Shown here piece by piece: positions 44,901-52,789 of a DNA stretch of 60,107 nt (position 1 is its first letter; the number at the start of each line of letters is the position of its first letter). Source of the stretch: Planctomycetota bacterium (GTDB lineage Bacteria; Planctomycetota; Phycisphaerae; Sedimentisphaerales; Anaerohalosphaeraceae); assembly GCA_019456225.1 (NCBI GenBank), contig VRUI01000023.1, positions 1 to 60,107 of the forward strand, written 5' to 3'. The position numbers and the translations under genes are program-made. The notes under the pieces are model-generated. The model saw nothing but the letters and a program-made list of their open reading frames with translations. It was not told where the DNA came from and did not search any database.

Positions 44901-47246
44901 GGATATATGGTTGACCAGGGAGCAACTACTATTTGGGAATCCTGGGGGAGGTTTATGAAAAGCAGTGGCCGCCGGGCTGAAAGCATGTCAATGTTTGCAA
45001 CAATAGATGAATTCATGTACAGCGATTTAGCCGGCATCAAAGGACCGGATTACTATGGGCGGGGATTTATGACACCCGGCTTCAAGCAGATTCGAATCAG
45101 GCCTTTCGTTCCCGATGATTTGCAGCACGCCAGTGCTTCAATCAAAACCGTCAGAGGCATCATCTCGTCAAGCTGGAAGCGAACGAAGGGTTCGTTCGTG
45201 CTGGAGGTCGAGATACCCGTGGGCTCGACGGCCAAAGTGAGTCTGCCCACGCTCGGGCTTAAGGAACTTGCAATAACCGAGGGCGGCAAAGCCATTTGGC
45301 AGAACGATTCATATGTCGATGGTGTCGCGGGGATCGCCGCCGCCCGCCGGGATACCGACTGGGTGACCTTCGACGTCGGCTCCGGCGCATACAGCTTCCA
45401 ACTGACGGGCTCCGTCTACGCTAAGGAATCTCACGTAGCGACTACCGGACTTGATGGCAGAGTTGAAGTGAAGGCGCGCCCTTTTGATTTGAACCAGGTT
45501 CGTCTTACCGACGGATACAGCAACCATGCCCAGGACGTCAACAGGCGATATCTGCTCTCGCTGGACGGTGACCGGTTACTGCACAACTTCCGCGTGACTG
45601 CGGGCCTGGGCTCGAAAGCCAAACCCTTGGCTGGTTGGGAATCGCCTACCTGTGGACTTCGCGGGCATTTTGTCGGACATTACCTCTCGGCGTGTTCCCA
45701 GATGTTTGCCTCGACCGGCGATGTCAAGCTGAAGAATCGCGCCGAGCAGATAGTCGCCGAACTGGCCAAATGCCAAACCGCCCTGGGAACCGGTTATCTC
45801 AGCGCCTTTCCCGTCAAGGCGTTCGACATCCTGGAGGAGAAATGCGACAGCGGAGTGTGGGCGCCGTACTACACGATCCACAAGATAATGGCCGGTCTTC
45901 TGGACGCGCATATCCTGTGCGGAGACAAGCAGGCGTTGGTCATGCTGGAGAAGATGGCTGGATACTTCAAGAAGCGCATGGACGCTCTTGCGGCTGAGAC
46001 AATCGAAAAGATGCTTCGATGCGACAAGTGTAACCCGGCCAACGAATACGGAGGAATGAGCGACGTCCTGCACGATCTGTATGAGGTCACGGGCAAGCCG
46101 CAGCACCTGGAGCTTGCACATCTGTTCGATCGTGACTGCTTCCTCGGCCCGCTGATGAAAGGCAAGGACAACCTTGCGAATCTGCACTGCAATACGCACA
46201 TACCGATCGTATTGGGCGCGGCGAGACATTACGAACTGACTGGTATGAAAGACTATCGCCGAGCGGTGGAGTTCTTCTGGGAAAGGGTCGCAGTGATGCG
46301 ATCCTACGCTACGGGCAACTGCAGCGGACCGGCTGCAAACCCGAACCGGGGCACCAGCGGGAAGTCCGAACACTGGGGACTTGCCGACAAACTGGCCCAA
46401 ACGCTGACCGGAGGCGAAGGCGAAAGCTGCGCCGGGCACAATATGCTCAAGGTAACCGGAAAGCTGTTCTCCTGGACCGCCGACCCGAAATACGCCGACT
46501 TCGCCGAACGCCTGTACTTCAATACCGTTCTCAATCAGCAGAACCCGACCAGCGGAATGTTCATCTATCATCAACCGCTCGGTTCGCCCCAAAAGAAACG
46601 CTTCGGCCGATCCAACGAGACATTCACGTGCTGCTACGGTACGGGCGTAGAAGCCTTCTCCGAACTGGCCAAGGACATCTACTTTCACGACAGCTCAGCG
46701 ATCTGGGTGAACCTCTACGTGGCCTCGGAGTTGAACTGGAAAGACAAGGGACTCCGGCTCGAGCAGACCGCAAAGTTCCCCGAGTCCGAAACCGCACACT
46801 TCGTTTTCCATCTGGATAAACCGACCGAGATGACCGTGAACCTGCGAATCCCCTACTGGGTCAGGACCGGAGGCTCGGTGAAGATCAACGGCAAGCAGCA
46901 GAAGCACAACGTGATGAAGGCTGGCAGCTTCTACAGCCTGAAGCGTAAATGGAACAACGGCGACAGGCTGGAGCTGTCCCTGCCGATGGGCTTGCACCTT
47001 CACCCCATGCCCGACGACAAGAACCTTTCGGCGCTGATGTTCGGCCCGCTGGTTCTAGCCGCCCAGACCAACGGCAAGCTGACCTTCAACGGCACGCCGA
47101 CCCAACTGCTGGCCTCGGTCAAACCGGTCAAGGACAAGCCGCTGACATTCATCCTGAAATCGGAAGGCGAGTCGATCACGTTCAAGCCCCTTTATAGCAT
47201 CAGGGACGAATCGTACGGCGTATACGTCAGGACCGCTAGGTTTTAG
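41895..47246 (+). CDS. Trifunctional fusion: NodB deacetylase + GH78 rhamnosidase + GH127 beta-L-arabinofuranosidase
   Basis: 1783 aa. ATG 41895 follows AAAAGGA; the open frame extends to 41664 but overlaps the previous gene. After the signal, about 35-275 is a second NodB domain (LTFDDGN, NHTRSHPN). About 285-1170 is a complete GH78: Ig-like N-terminus, sandwich (SGLGWYELYVNGKRV), barrel (APHREPFPYLEP; GATTIWESWG) and C-terminal sandwich. About 1185-1783 is a GH127/DUF1680 enzyme: PFDLNQVRL, GHFVGHYLS, GESCAGHNML and CCYGTG, matching the Zn/Cys site of HypBA1-type enzymes. No stop or shift separates the parts. All three reactions (deacylation, rhamnose release, arabinofuranose release) would act on one branched glycan outside the cytoplasm. 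Confidence 0.93.
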   Translation: MKKEIKMTKLMTVFLATLIIGLPWPAAADKFEGAPIPDKLVVLTFDDGNKSDITYAAPLLKRYGFGATFFITEGLNSRKDKKAFLTWDEVRKLNESGFEIGNHTRSHPNLARLSKEAILGEVRQMEVRFKEHGIPLPKTFCYPGWRHGPAAVEVLAKSGYLFARRGSSPEYPEEQDVGLAYDPSEDHHLLVPTTGASGPNWGWEEFLRSVKKARDGKICVLAFHGVPSSLHPWVSTKPADFARYMKYLHDEKYTVIALRDLARYVDPGKRSSDPYASIKRRLGLTATDLKCEYAVNPLGIDTLKPRFGWILESLRRGRSQSAYQVQVASSPENLKKDIGDKWDSGKVASDRSVNVEYRGKALSSDEQCWWKVRVWDKNGKASAYSEPATFEMGLLKQSDWQGEWIGAEKKISSPLLRKEFEIAKDVKQARVYISGLGWYELYVNGKRVSDHVLDPAMTNYHKHISYVTHDVTDMLTRGQNAIAVMLGNGWYSEPGRERYGNSPTLLAQMNITFIDGYNMSIKTDTSWTASAGPITRNGIQGGETYDARLEKSGWTKAGYDDSTWDHSITANDPGGKMVSQLMPPIRVNQTFEPVKLTNPKPGVYVYDVGQVLSGWARLRVKGPKGTRVTIKYSERIQRDSGLLDKTNHPPPAETDYYILKGNPAGEVYEPRFTFHPFRYVQLENYPGTPTVKDLQAKVVHSAVDTSVEFQCSNPLVSRIHHITFWTIQNALYGMPLDAPHREPFPYLEPAETPANLYSRRHMPLFWTKWLRDIQNEQNPDGSIPVVVPNYPRHYSFDPAWSGNYPIAVWYIYQYYDDERILAAHYDSMKQWVDYVTSTADDNNLVFKGTWGDHMLAGVNPGEEEYVSSETPPPLCWTGHYYRDASIVSQAAKTLGKHDDAQHYAELAENIKDAFNKKWLNTDTNQYALGSQTGNLFALALDVVPEANRKAVAANVAKNITEKYNGHLHTGIIGTTSMMEALVENGYGDVMYNLVNRTTYPGWGYMVDQGATTIWESWGRFMKSSGRRAESMSMFATIDEFMYSDLAGIKGPDYYGRGFMTPGFKQIRIRPFVPDDLQHASASIKTVRGIISSSWKRTKGSFVLEVEIPVGSTAKVSLPTLGLKELAITEGGKAIWQNDSYVDGVAGIAAARRDTDWVTFDVGSGAYSFQLTGSVYAKESHVATTGLDGRVEVKARPFDLNQVRLTDGYSNHAQDVNRRYLLSLDGDRLLHNFRVTAGLGSKAKPLAGWESPTCGLRGHFVGHYLSACSQMFASTGDVKLKNRAEQIVAELAKCQTALGTGYLSAFPVKAFDILEEKCDSGVWAPYYTIHKIMAGLLDAHILCGDKQALVMLEKMAGYFKKRMDALAAETIEKMLRCDKCNPANEYGGMSDVLHDLYEVTGKPQHLELAHLFDRDCFLGPLMKGKDNLANLHCNTHIPIVLGAARHYELTGMKDYRRAVEFFWERVAVMRSYATGNCSGPAANPNRGTSGKSEHWGLADKLAQTLTGGEGESCAGHNMLKVTGKLFSWTADPKYADFAERLYFNTVLNQQNPTSGMFIYHQPLGSPQKKRFGRSNETFTCCYGTGVEAFSELAKDIYFHDSSAIWVNLYVASELNWKDKGLRLEQTAKFPESETAHFVFHLDKPTEMTVNLRIPYWVRTGGSVKINGKQQKHNVMKAGSFYSLKRKWNNGDRLELSLPMGLHLHPMPDDKNLSALMFGPLVLAAQTNGKLTFNGTPTQLLASVKPVKDKPLTFILKSEGESITFKPLYSIRDESYGVYVRTARF

Positions 47247-47332
47247 GCAGTATTCATCTGTGCATTACCATAAAGCAAGCTTGCCTATCTTGCCAAAAAG
47301 GTTCCTGACACCTTTTCCCAGCCCTGCTGAAA

Positions 47333-47430
47333 AAGGAAATAAAGATGAAAAAGGAAATAACAATGAAAAAGGAAACAAAGATGACGAAACTCATGACGGT
47401 ATTTTTAGCCACTTTGATAATCGGATTGCC
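47333..47430 (+). repeat. Signal-peptide cassette, copy 2
   Basis: Same cassette with an extra AAAAAGGAAATAA.ATG unit. It heads the GH127 stub. Confidence 0.85.
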
Positions 47431-47695
47431 CTGGGCCGCTGCCGCGTCCAAGAGCGACGGCTATTATGGAAAGACGAAGGTGGCTCCCAAGGCGGAAGTG
47501 AAGGCTTATCCTTTCGATCTTGGCCGTGTGAAACTGCTCTCGAGCCCATTCGAGAGAGCGATGAAGATCAACCAGAAATACCTGCTGGAACTCGACGCCG
47601 ACCGGATGCTCTGGCCCTATCACGAACGCGCCGGCCTGCCGACCAAAGGCAAGCGATATGGCGGCTGGGCGACTTTGAGACTCTCGATAATCTGA
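47345..47695 (+). pseudogene. Truncated GH127 gene (N-terminal 116 aa)
   Basis: ATG 47345. After the cassette signal the sequence is the start of a GH127 enzyme (VKAYPFDLGRVKLLSSPFERA, QKYLLELDADRMLWPYHERAG, GGW) and then breaks off and stops at 47695. The catalytic part of about 500 residues is gone. The next gene begins 20 bases later. The short remnant shows that a separate GH127 gene once stood here next to the one now fused to GH78. Confidence 0.75.
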
Positions 47696-47715
47696 AAGAT
47701 AATGAAAGGACAGTT

Positions 47716-49230
47716 ATGAAGCGACGTGAATTCTTGAAAGTTGCCGGCTGCGGAGTGTTTACGTTGGCGTCGGCGAGTTCCGTATTGTCGGGAAAGGAAT
47801 CGGCGAATGATTCCAAGCCGAATCTTCTGTTCGTCTTCACCGACCAGCAGTCGTGGGACATGGTCGGTTGTTACGGTAACGATCAGATCAAGACCCCTAA
47901 CATAGATAAATTGGCCGCAGAAGGGCTCCGTTTCAAGCACTGTGTTTCCTCGAGCCCGGTATGCTCGCCGTATCGGGCAATGCTGCTCAGCGGTCAGCAT
48001 CCGCTCTACAACGGATCCGTGGTCTGCGACATCCAGATGCTTCCGCCAAAGGGCACGTCTTTCGCCGATATGCTCAACGCCGCCGGCTACCACACCGGCT
48101 ATGTGGGCAAGTGGCATTTGTACGGCGGAGTGCGAACTCGCGGGATCCCGGCCGGGCCGATGCGATACGGTTTCGACAACGAATTCTTCACCAATAATTG
48201 CGATCTGAACTACGGGGCCGACAAGGCGTTCTACTGGTCCGACGACAACAAGCGGGTCAAGTTCGGCAAGTTCGAGTCCGACGGTCAGACCGATCAGGCC
48301 GTCGAATTCCTGGACAAATACGCCGGTAAGAAACCGTTCGCACTCTTTGTCTCGTGGCATCCGCCGCACAACTGGGGACCGGGCCCAAACTGGGGATATC
48401 CCGCGCCCGCGAAGTACGAAAACCTGTACGACGCAGACAAGATCAAGTTGCGACCGGGCTGTCCGGACACGAAAAAGATACGCCGCAACTACCGCGGGCA
48501 CATGGCGCTGTGTACGAATGTTGACGACAATTTCGGGCGGCTTATCGAAAAGCTCAAAGCCATGAAAGTAGCCGACAACACAATCATCGTGTTCACGTCG
48601 GATCACGGCGATATTCTCGCCTCGCGCGAGTCCATACCGGTTTGGGAGCACAAGTCGCATCCGCAGCAGATATCGTGCCGCGTCCCGCTGATACTCGGCA
48701 TGGGTTCGAAGATCAAGCCTCGCGTAAGCGACATGCTGATCGGTTCGCTCGATCTCATGCCGACAATGCTCGGGCTGATGGGAATCAAACCGCCGAAGAC
48801 CTGCCAGGGCTCGGACTACTCCAAAGCGATAATGGCCAACCGGGACGAAGTCACCGAATCGGTGCCGATGTTCTTCTGGCGCAAGAACAGCGACTGGCGG
48901 GGCGTCTACACGCATCGCTACACCTACGCCTTCGAGCCCAGCAGCGCCAGCAAGCTGATCAACGTCCTGTTTGATCGGGAAAACGATCCGCACGAACTGA
49001 AGAACCTGTTCGGCTTACCGGAGCATAAGGATCTGCAAGCCAGGCTCCATGCGCTCACTCTGGATTGGATGAAGAAGTTCAAGGACGAGCATATCCCCTG
49101 GGAGACGCTAAAGCACCAGATATACGTTGACCCCGCAGCCGCCAAGGCGCGATGGGAGCCGTATCACGTGAAATCGGCTGCTCTGAAGGGGCGTCCGATA
49201 GACCTGATAAAGAAAGCACAAGGAAGCTGA
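47716..49230 (+). CDS. Sulfatase, Tat-like signal, CSPYR motif
   Basis: 504 aa. ATG 47716 follows AAAGGA; the frame is open far upstream but that part is the shadow of the GH127 stub. The opening KRREFLKVAGCG is a twin-arginine signal. C83-S-P-Y-R87 is the formylglycine motif; FTDQQSWDMVGCYG and TSDHGDILASR carry metal ligands. Length normal. It removes sulfate esters outside the cytoplasm. Third sulfatase of the window; with the same class of signal as the one at 32020. Confidence 0.93.
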   Translation: MKRREFLKVAGCGVFTLASASSVLSGKESANDSKPNLLFVFTDQQSWDMVGCYGNDQIKTPNIDKLAAEGLRFKHCVSSSPVCSPYRAMLLSGQHPLYNGSVVCDIQMLPPKGTSFADMLNAAGYHTGYVGKWHLYGGVRTRGIPAGPMRYGFDNEFFTNNCDLNYGADKAFYWSDDNKRVKFGKFESDGQTDQAVEFLDKYAGKKPFALFVSWHPPHNWGPGPNWGYPAPAKYENLYDADKIKLRPGCPDTKKIRRNYRGHMALCTNVDDNFGRLIEKLKAMKVADNTIIVFTSDHGDILASRESIPVWEHKSHPQQISCRVPLILGMGSKIKPRVSDMLIGSLDLMPTMLGLMGIKPPKTCQGSDYSKAIMANRDEVTESVPMFFWRKNSDWRGVYTHRYTYAFEPSSASKLINVLFDRENDPHELKNLFGLPEHKDLQARLHALTLDWMKKFKDEHIPWETLKHQIYVDPAAAKARWEPYHVKSAALKGRPIDLIKKAQGS

Positions 49231-49311
49231 TCTGGGATTAAGTAAAACAAGCTATGAATAAAGGGGCGTAGGGGTCAGCCCTGTAATGTGCATTAAATCA
49301 AACACAACGAT

Positions 49312-49412
49312 AACAATGAAAAAGGAAATAAAGATGAAAAAGGAAATTAAGATGACGAAACTCATGACGGTATTTTTAGCAACTTTGATAATTGGATTGC
49401 CCTGGGCAGAAG
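49312..49412 (+). repeat. Signal-peptide cassette, copy 3
   Basis: Third copy; two AAAAAGGAAAT...ATG units, then MTKLMTVFLATLIIGLPW. It heads the GH172 gene. Confidence 0.85.
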
Positions 49413-51097
49413 CCAAGGACATGAGTTATGAAGAATTGATAAGCCGGCTCTACGACATGAAGCATCTGACGACGCAACCGGAGAAGGGGGAGAAGAGTGG
49501 CAGTTTTGCCAGCTGGGACCGCGCCGCCAGATACGATGAGGCGGCGGGCAAGTATGTCAAGTGGTACGCCAACGGTGACGGTAACGGATTCATAAACCGG
49601 GACGGCACCACTATGATGAAGATGGACGGACCGGGTGTGATCTGGAGGATCTGGTCGGCGATGCCGAAAGAGGGTTCGGTCAAATTCTATATAGATGGCT
49701 CTAAGACGCCGGTTATAGACGGCCCGTTTATCGACATGTTTAACAACACGAAACCGCCTTATGATTTTCCCGAACTGGTCCATATAAAGGCCAGGGGCCA
49801 GAACTACTTCATCCCGATTCCATTCCAGAAGTCGATCAGGATCCAGGGTGGAAAGAACTGGGGGAAATTCTATCAGATCTCTTACACGAAATTCCCGGAA
49901 GGAACCCAAGTTCCGTCGTTCACCGGCACATTCTCCGATGCTGACAAAGCTGCCCTGCGCAAAGCCAATGACATTTGGGGCAAGCGCGGGCCAAAGTTGT
50001 TTGTATCGGACAAAGCCAAGGCCAAGACCGCGTCGGTGGCGCTTGCCACAGGCGAAGAGAAGACGGTTGCTGAGTTTGGCAAGCCGGGCGCCATCACGTC
50101 AATCGTTTTGGATCGTCTTAGCATGGACCGGGAAGAATCCATCGAGATCCTGCGTCAGCTGACCATCAGTATCACCTGGGATGGTCAATCCCAACCTGCC
50201 GTTTGGTCACCCCTTGGAGACTTTTTCGGCACCGCAGCCGGGGAAAATCTATTTCGTTCATTAGCAACGGGAATGACCAAGGAAGGCTATTACACGAACT
50301 GGTATATGCCGTTCAACAAGGCCAAGATTGTGGTTCGCAATGATGGAAAGAAAGCGCAGACGCTCAAGTTCACGATTCATACCGAGGACGGCGGCGACGT
50401 TGATAAACTGCTGCGCTACCACTGCAAATGGCATCGCGATGACTTCAGTGGCTTCGACAAAGAACAGTTGCAAACTGAACGGTGGCCCGATTGGCCGGTG
50501 TTGAAGATTGATGGCGCGGCCGGCCGGTTCTGCGGGTTCCAGGCGCACATGTGGAATCCGAACCACCTATGGAATAAGGAGTGTAGATCCAAGTATGAAA
50601 AACCCTTCCCCGCAGGCGATGCATTTAAACCCGGAGGGAAGCTGCACAACTTCTATATGCGGGATGTTGCTCAGCACTATTGGTGGGGCGAAGGCGACGA
50701 GAAGTTCTTTGTCGATGGTGAAAAGATGCCCTCTACCTTTGGCACGGGAACAGAAGACTACTTCGGCTACGCCTGGGGCACGTCGCAGGCGTTTGACAGT
50801 GCATTGCAGGCGCAGCCGAGGAACGGCGCTGCCGACGAAATTGGTAAGACGGCTGATCGCGCCGGTCCGGGCAATATCGGCCACATCACCATGGTGCGCT
50901 GGCAGATCGCCGACAACGTCCCGTTCCAGAAAAGTTTCGAGGCAACGGTTGAGAAGTACCATCCCAACCATTGGCCCTTGTTGAATGCCTATGCCGTCAG
51001 TTGGTACCAAACGGCAGGCACAGAGGACTATTACAAAGCCGTTCCGCCCTCAGAACGCAGCAACTATTTCATCCCGGCAACGATGAAAGCACCCTAG
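49334..51097 (+). CDS. GH172 (DUF2961) alpha-D-furanosidase-like protein
   Basis: 587 aa from ATG 49334 (AGGA 9 bases upstream); ATG 49316 is a weaker alternative. The cassette signal is followed by the DUF2961/GH172 double jelly roll: SFASWDR, GPGVIWRIW, FYIDGSKTPVIDG, then GGKLHNFYMR and GTGTEDYFG with the likely catalytic Glu at 474. Characterised members act on alpha-D-fructofuranosides or arabinofuranosides; secretion and the neighbouring GH127 fit attack on furanosidic side chains. It begins 103 bases after the sulfatase and is the last gene of the plus-strand run. Confidence 0.9.
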   Translation: MKKEIKMTKLMTVFLATLIIGLPWAEAKDMSYEELISRLYDMKHLTTQPEKGEKSGSFASWDRAARYDEAAGKYVKWYANGDGNGFINRDGTTMMKMDGPGVIWRIWSAMPKEGSVKFYIDGSKTPVIDGPFIDMFNNTKPPYDFPELVHIKARGQNYFIPIPFQKSIRIQGGKNWGKFYQISYTKFPEGTQVPSFTGTFSDADKAALRKANDIWGKRGPKLFVSDKAKAKTASVALATGEEKTVAEFGKPGAITSIVLDRLSMDREESIEILRQLTISITWDGQSQPAVWSPLGDFFGTAAGENLFRSLATGMTKEGYYTNWYMPFNKAKIVVRNDGKKAQTLKFTIHTEDGGDVDKLLRYHCKWHRDDFSGFDKEQLQTERWPDWPVLKIDGAAGRFCGFQAHMWNPNHLWNKECRSKYEKPFPAGDAFKPGGKLHNFYMRDVAQHYWWGEGDEKFFVDGEKMPSTFGTGTEDYFGYAWGTSQAFDSALQAQPRNGAADEIGKTADRAGPGNIGHITMVRWQIADNVPFQKSFEATVEKYHPNHWPLLNAYAVSWYQTAGTEDYYKAVPPSERSNYFIPATMKAP

Positions 51098-51125
51098 TCC
51101 TTAAACAAGCGTATATCGTAGGCCG

Positions 51126-51369
51126 TTGCGGACGTTGGAGCAACAGTTTGGCGGGCGCAAAATCAACCCCGCCGCCGCCGGAAAGAGCGTTCGCGTGCAG
51201 TGCCTAGGTTTCGACCGAATCGTCGGCTCGCTCGGACCGAAAACGAAGCTGTCGTTCAAGGCCGACAAGGGTAAGGTTGATATCTCGACGAGTAAGATCG
51301 CCGCGATTGCGTACGATGCTCTTACGCTGGATCTCGGCAAGGGCGTGACGCTGAAGCTGATGTTGATCC
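51126..51369 (+). pseudogene. Remnant of an upstream segment of a SUMF1-domain gene
   Basis: A segment (GKSVRVQCLGFDRIVGSLGPKT, then AYDALTLDLGKGVTLKLMLIP) that ends precisely where a SUMF1 domain normally begins (MLIPAGKFxMGS). The domain itself is missing; a 65-bp repeat is joined at that point. No proper start (TTG only). Confidence 0.5.
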
Positions 51370-51565
51370 CGTTGGCTGCCAATAGCAGAATGCCGGGCGA
51401 ATTAGAATATTATCGTTGATGTGAATTGGCCTCTGCTCAATTCTCCTATTCTCATTCTTACCAATCGTTCTATTTCAGCCTCTTCCTGCTCTGTAAATCG
51501 CTTCTCTTCATAGACCTGCTGATATTCGTTTTGCCACGTTTGCTCTGCACAAGGTTGTATACCTA
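51366..51565 (-). pseudogene. Repeat copy 2 and the probable tail of a mobile gene
   Basis: 51366-51434 is the second copy of the 65-bp repeat at 33824. On the minus strand the frame upstream of it reads a coding-like tail (TWQNEYQQVYEEKRF, then EAEIERLVRMRI) ending GQFTSTIIF and a stop inside the repeat. The family is not recognised; its position at repeat ends suggests the end of a transposase-like gene. The rest to 51663 holds nothing recognisable. Confidence 0.4.
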
Positions 51566-51663
51566 TTCCGGGCTGTTAACGATAGTGCAACAGCTTCTGG
51601 TTATAATGACGGTTCAATAATGAATGAGGGAAGGCATTTCGCAGCAGCGGACAATCATGTTAC

Positions 51664-51690
51664 AATGGGCAACTCTGATAGTTGCCCATT
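51664..51690 (-). terminator. Terminator-like hairpin of the SUMF1-like gene
   Basis: AATGGGCAACT / AGTTGCCCATT, a perfect 11-bp stem with a 5-base loop, 8 bases after the stop of the minus-strand SUMF1-like gene. There is no long T-run on the minus strand. Confidence 0.6.
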
Positions 51691-51697
51691 ATTATCT

Positions 51698-52720
51698 CTA
51701 CTGGTTTTGTTTTGGTAGTGGGATATCGATTTTTTTTGCGAGCACTATTCGCATTCCTACGAAGCCGTAGTAGTTGGCGTCGTATGGGATGGAGTATCTG
51801 ATGGCTGATCGCATGAATGGGAATCCTCCGGCTATGCTGCCGCCGCGGATCACTTTTTCCTGGCCAGCTTGATCGGTGCAATAGAGAGGGTCGGTTGTTT
51901 TGTTCTGTTTGCTGTATGGTGCGTAGGTGTCCAGCGTCCATTCGGCGACGTTGCCGTGCATGTCATAAAGTCCCCATGCGTTGGGTTTTCGGCCGTTTCC
52001 TACATTGTCGGTTCTTGACCATCTTGGGTTTATGCTCCATGCGAAGGCGAACGTGTTGAGGTATTTCTGCTTGGCTAAATCACCCTTGCTTTCCTTTGCC
52101 TGGGTTTTTAGTTTTTCCAGGTCCGTGTCAATGTTGAACATGCCGGTACTCCCGGCTCTGCACGCATATTCCCATTCAGCTTCGGTTGGCAGGCGGTACT
52201 CGTATCCTTTTGGAAGCCTGCCAGCCTTTTGTTCGATGGCCGTCAGGTCCTTGCAGTACTGCATTGCACGGATCCAGGAGAAACATTCCATCGGAAATTT
52301 CGGCTGAAGCTCTATGCCGTAAAAGTGCATGACCCCGGATGGCTGTTTGCGATAATGAAAGGCTCCGCCATCAGCGATCGGGCCGCGAAAATGTTTCCAT
52401 TGTTCGTGGTCGTAATCGGCAATAGTCAGCGGGTAAAATTGTCCCTGAGTAACTTCGTATACGCCCATGTAGAATGGTTTTGAAATTGTGATGTTGCGCT
52501 GCGTTTCATCGTCGCGGCGGTATTCTTCATCGGCGGCACTGCCCATTGTAAACGAACCCTTTGGTATGAGATTCATTTCCATGTCGATGCTCGGCACGGT
52601 CCACGATTTTGCTTTTAATGCTTTCATGTCGTTTACTGCGTCTTTGTCTGTCGCTGCAATCGCGCAGGCGGTTAGAAGTATGAAAAGCGACAGTGTGCTT
52701 TTGCGAATTATTACGTTCAT
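51698..52720 (-). CDS. SUMF1/formylglycine-generating-enzyme-fold protein without the active cysteines, copy 2
   Basis: 340 aa, ATG 52720 with a GGAG site (AATGGAGATAT upstream), signal peptide to about residue 23. Fold marks: MNLIPKGSFTMGS, YRLPTEAEWEYACRAG, GLYDMHGNVAEW, VIRGGS and FVGMRIV. After RGGS the sequence (IAGGFPFMRSAIRYS) has no cysteine, so as in the left-end copy the FGE chemistry is unlikely. It is the downstream partner of the HEWGH giant (69 bases away); the two pairs are paralogous. The hairpin after it marks the end of this two-gene unit. Confidence 0.9.
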   Translation of the reverse strand: MNVIIRKSTLSLFILLTACAIAATDKDAVNDMKALKAKSWTVPSIDMEMNLIPKGSFTMGSAADEEYRRDDETQRNITISKPFYMGVYEVTQGQFYPLTIADYDHEQWKHFRGPIADGGAFHYRKQPSGVMHFYGIELQPKFPMECFSWIRAMQYCKDLTAIEQKAGRLPKGYEYRLPTEAEWEYACRAGSTGMFNIDTDLEKLKTQAKESKGDLAKQKYLNTFAFAWSINPRWSRTDNVGNGRKPNAWGLYDMHGNVAEWTLDTYAPYSKQNKTTDPLYCTDQAGQEKVIRGGSIAGGFPFMRSAIRYSIPYDANYYGFVGMRIVLAKKIDIPLPKQNQ

Positions 52721-52789
52721 AAGTATATCTCCATTTTTGATTTTTCAATTATATTGTGTTCTCGCATTTACTATCGCGAGCGTTGTAAC

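Noticed and set aside
45576-46688. Long minus-strand open frame inside the GH127 part of the fusion
   Set aside because: Shadow frame; the plus strand carries all GH127 motifs without interruption.
47260-47715. Upstream extension of the sulfatase at 47716
   Set aside because: The sequence is the shadow of the signal cassette and GH127 stub; a Tat signal begins at ATG 47716 behind AAAGGA.
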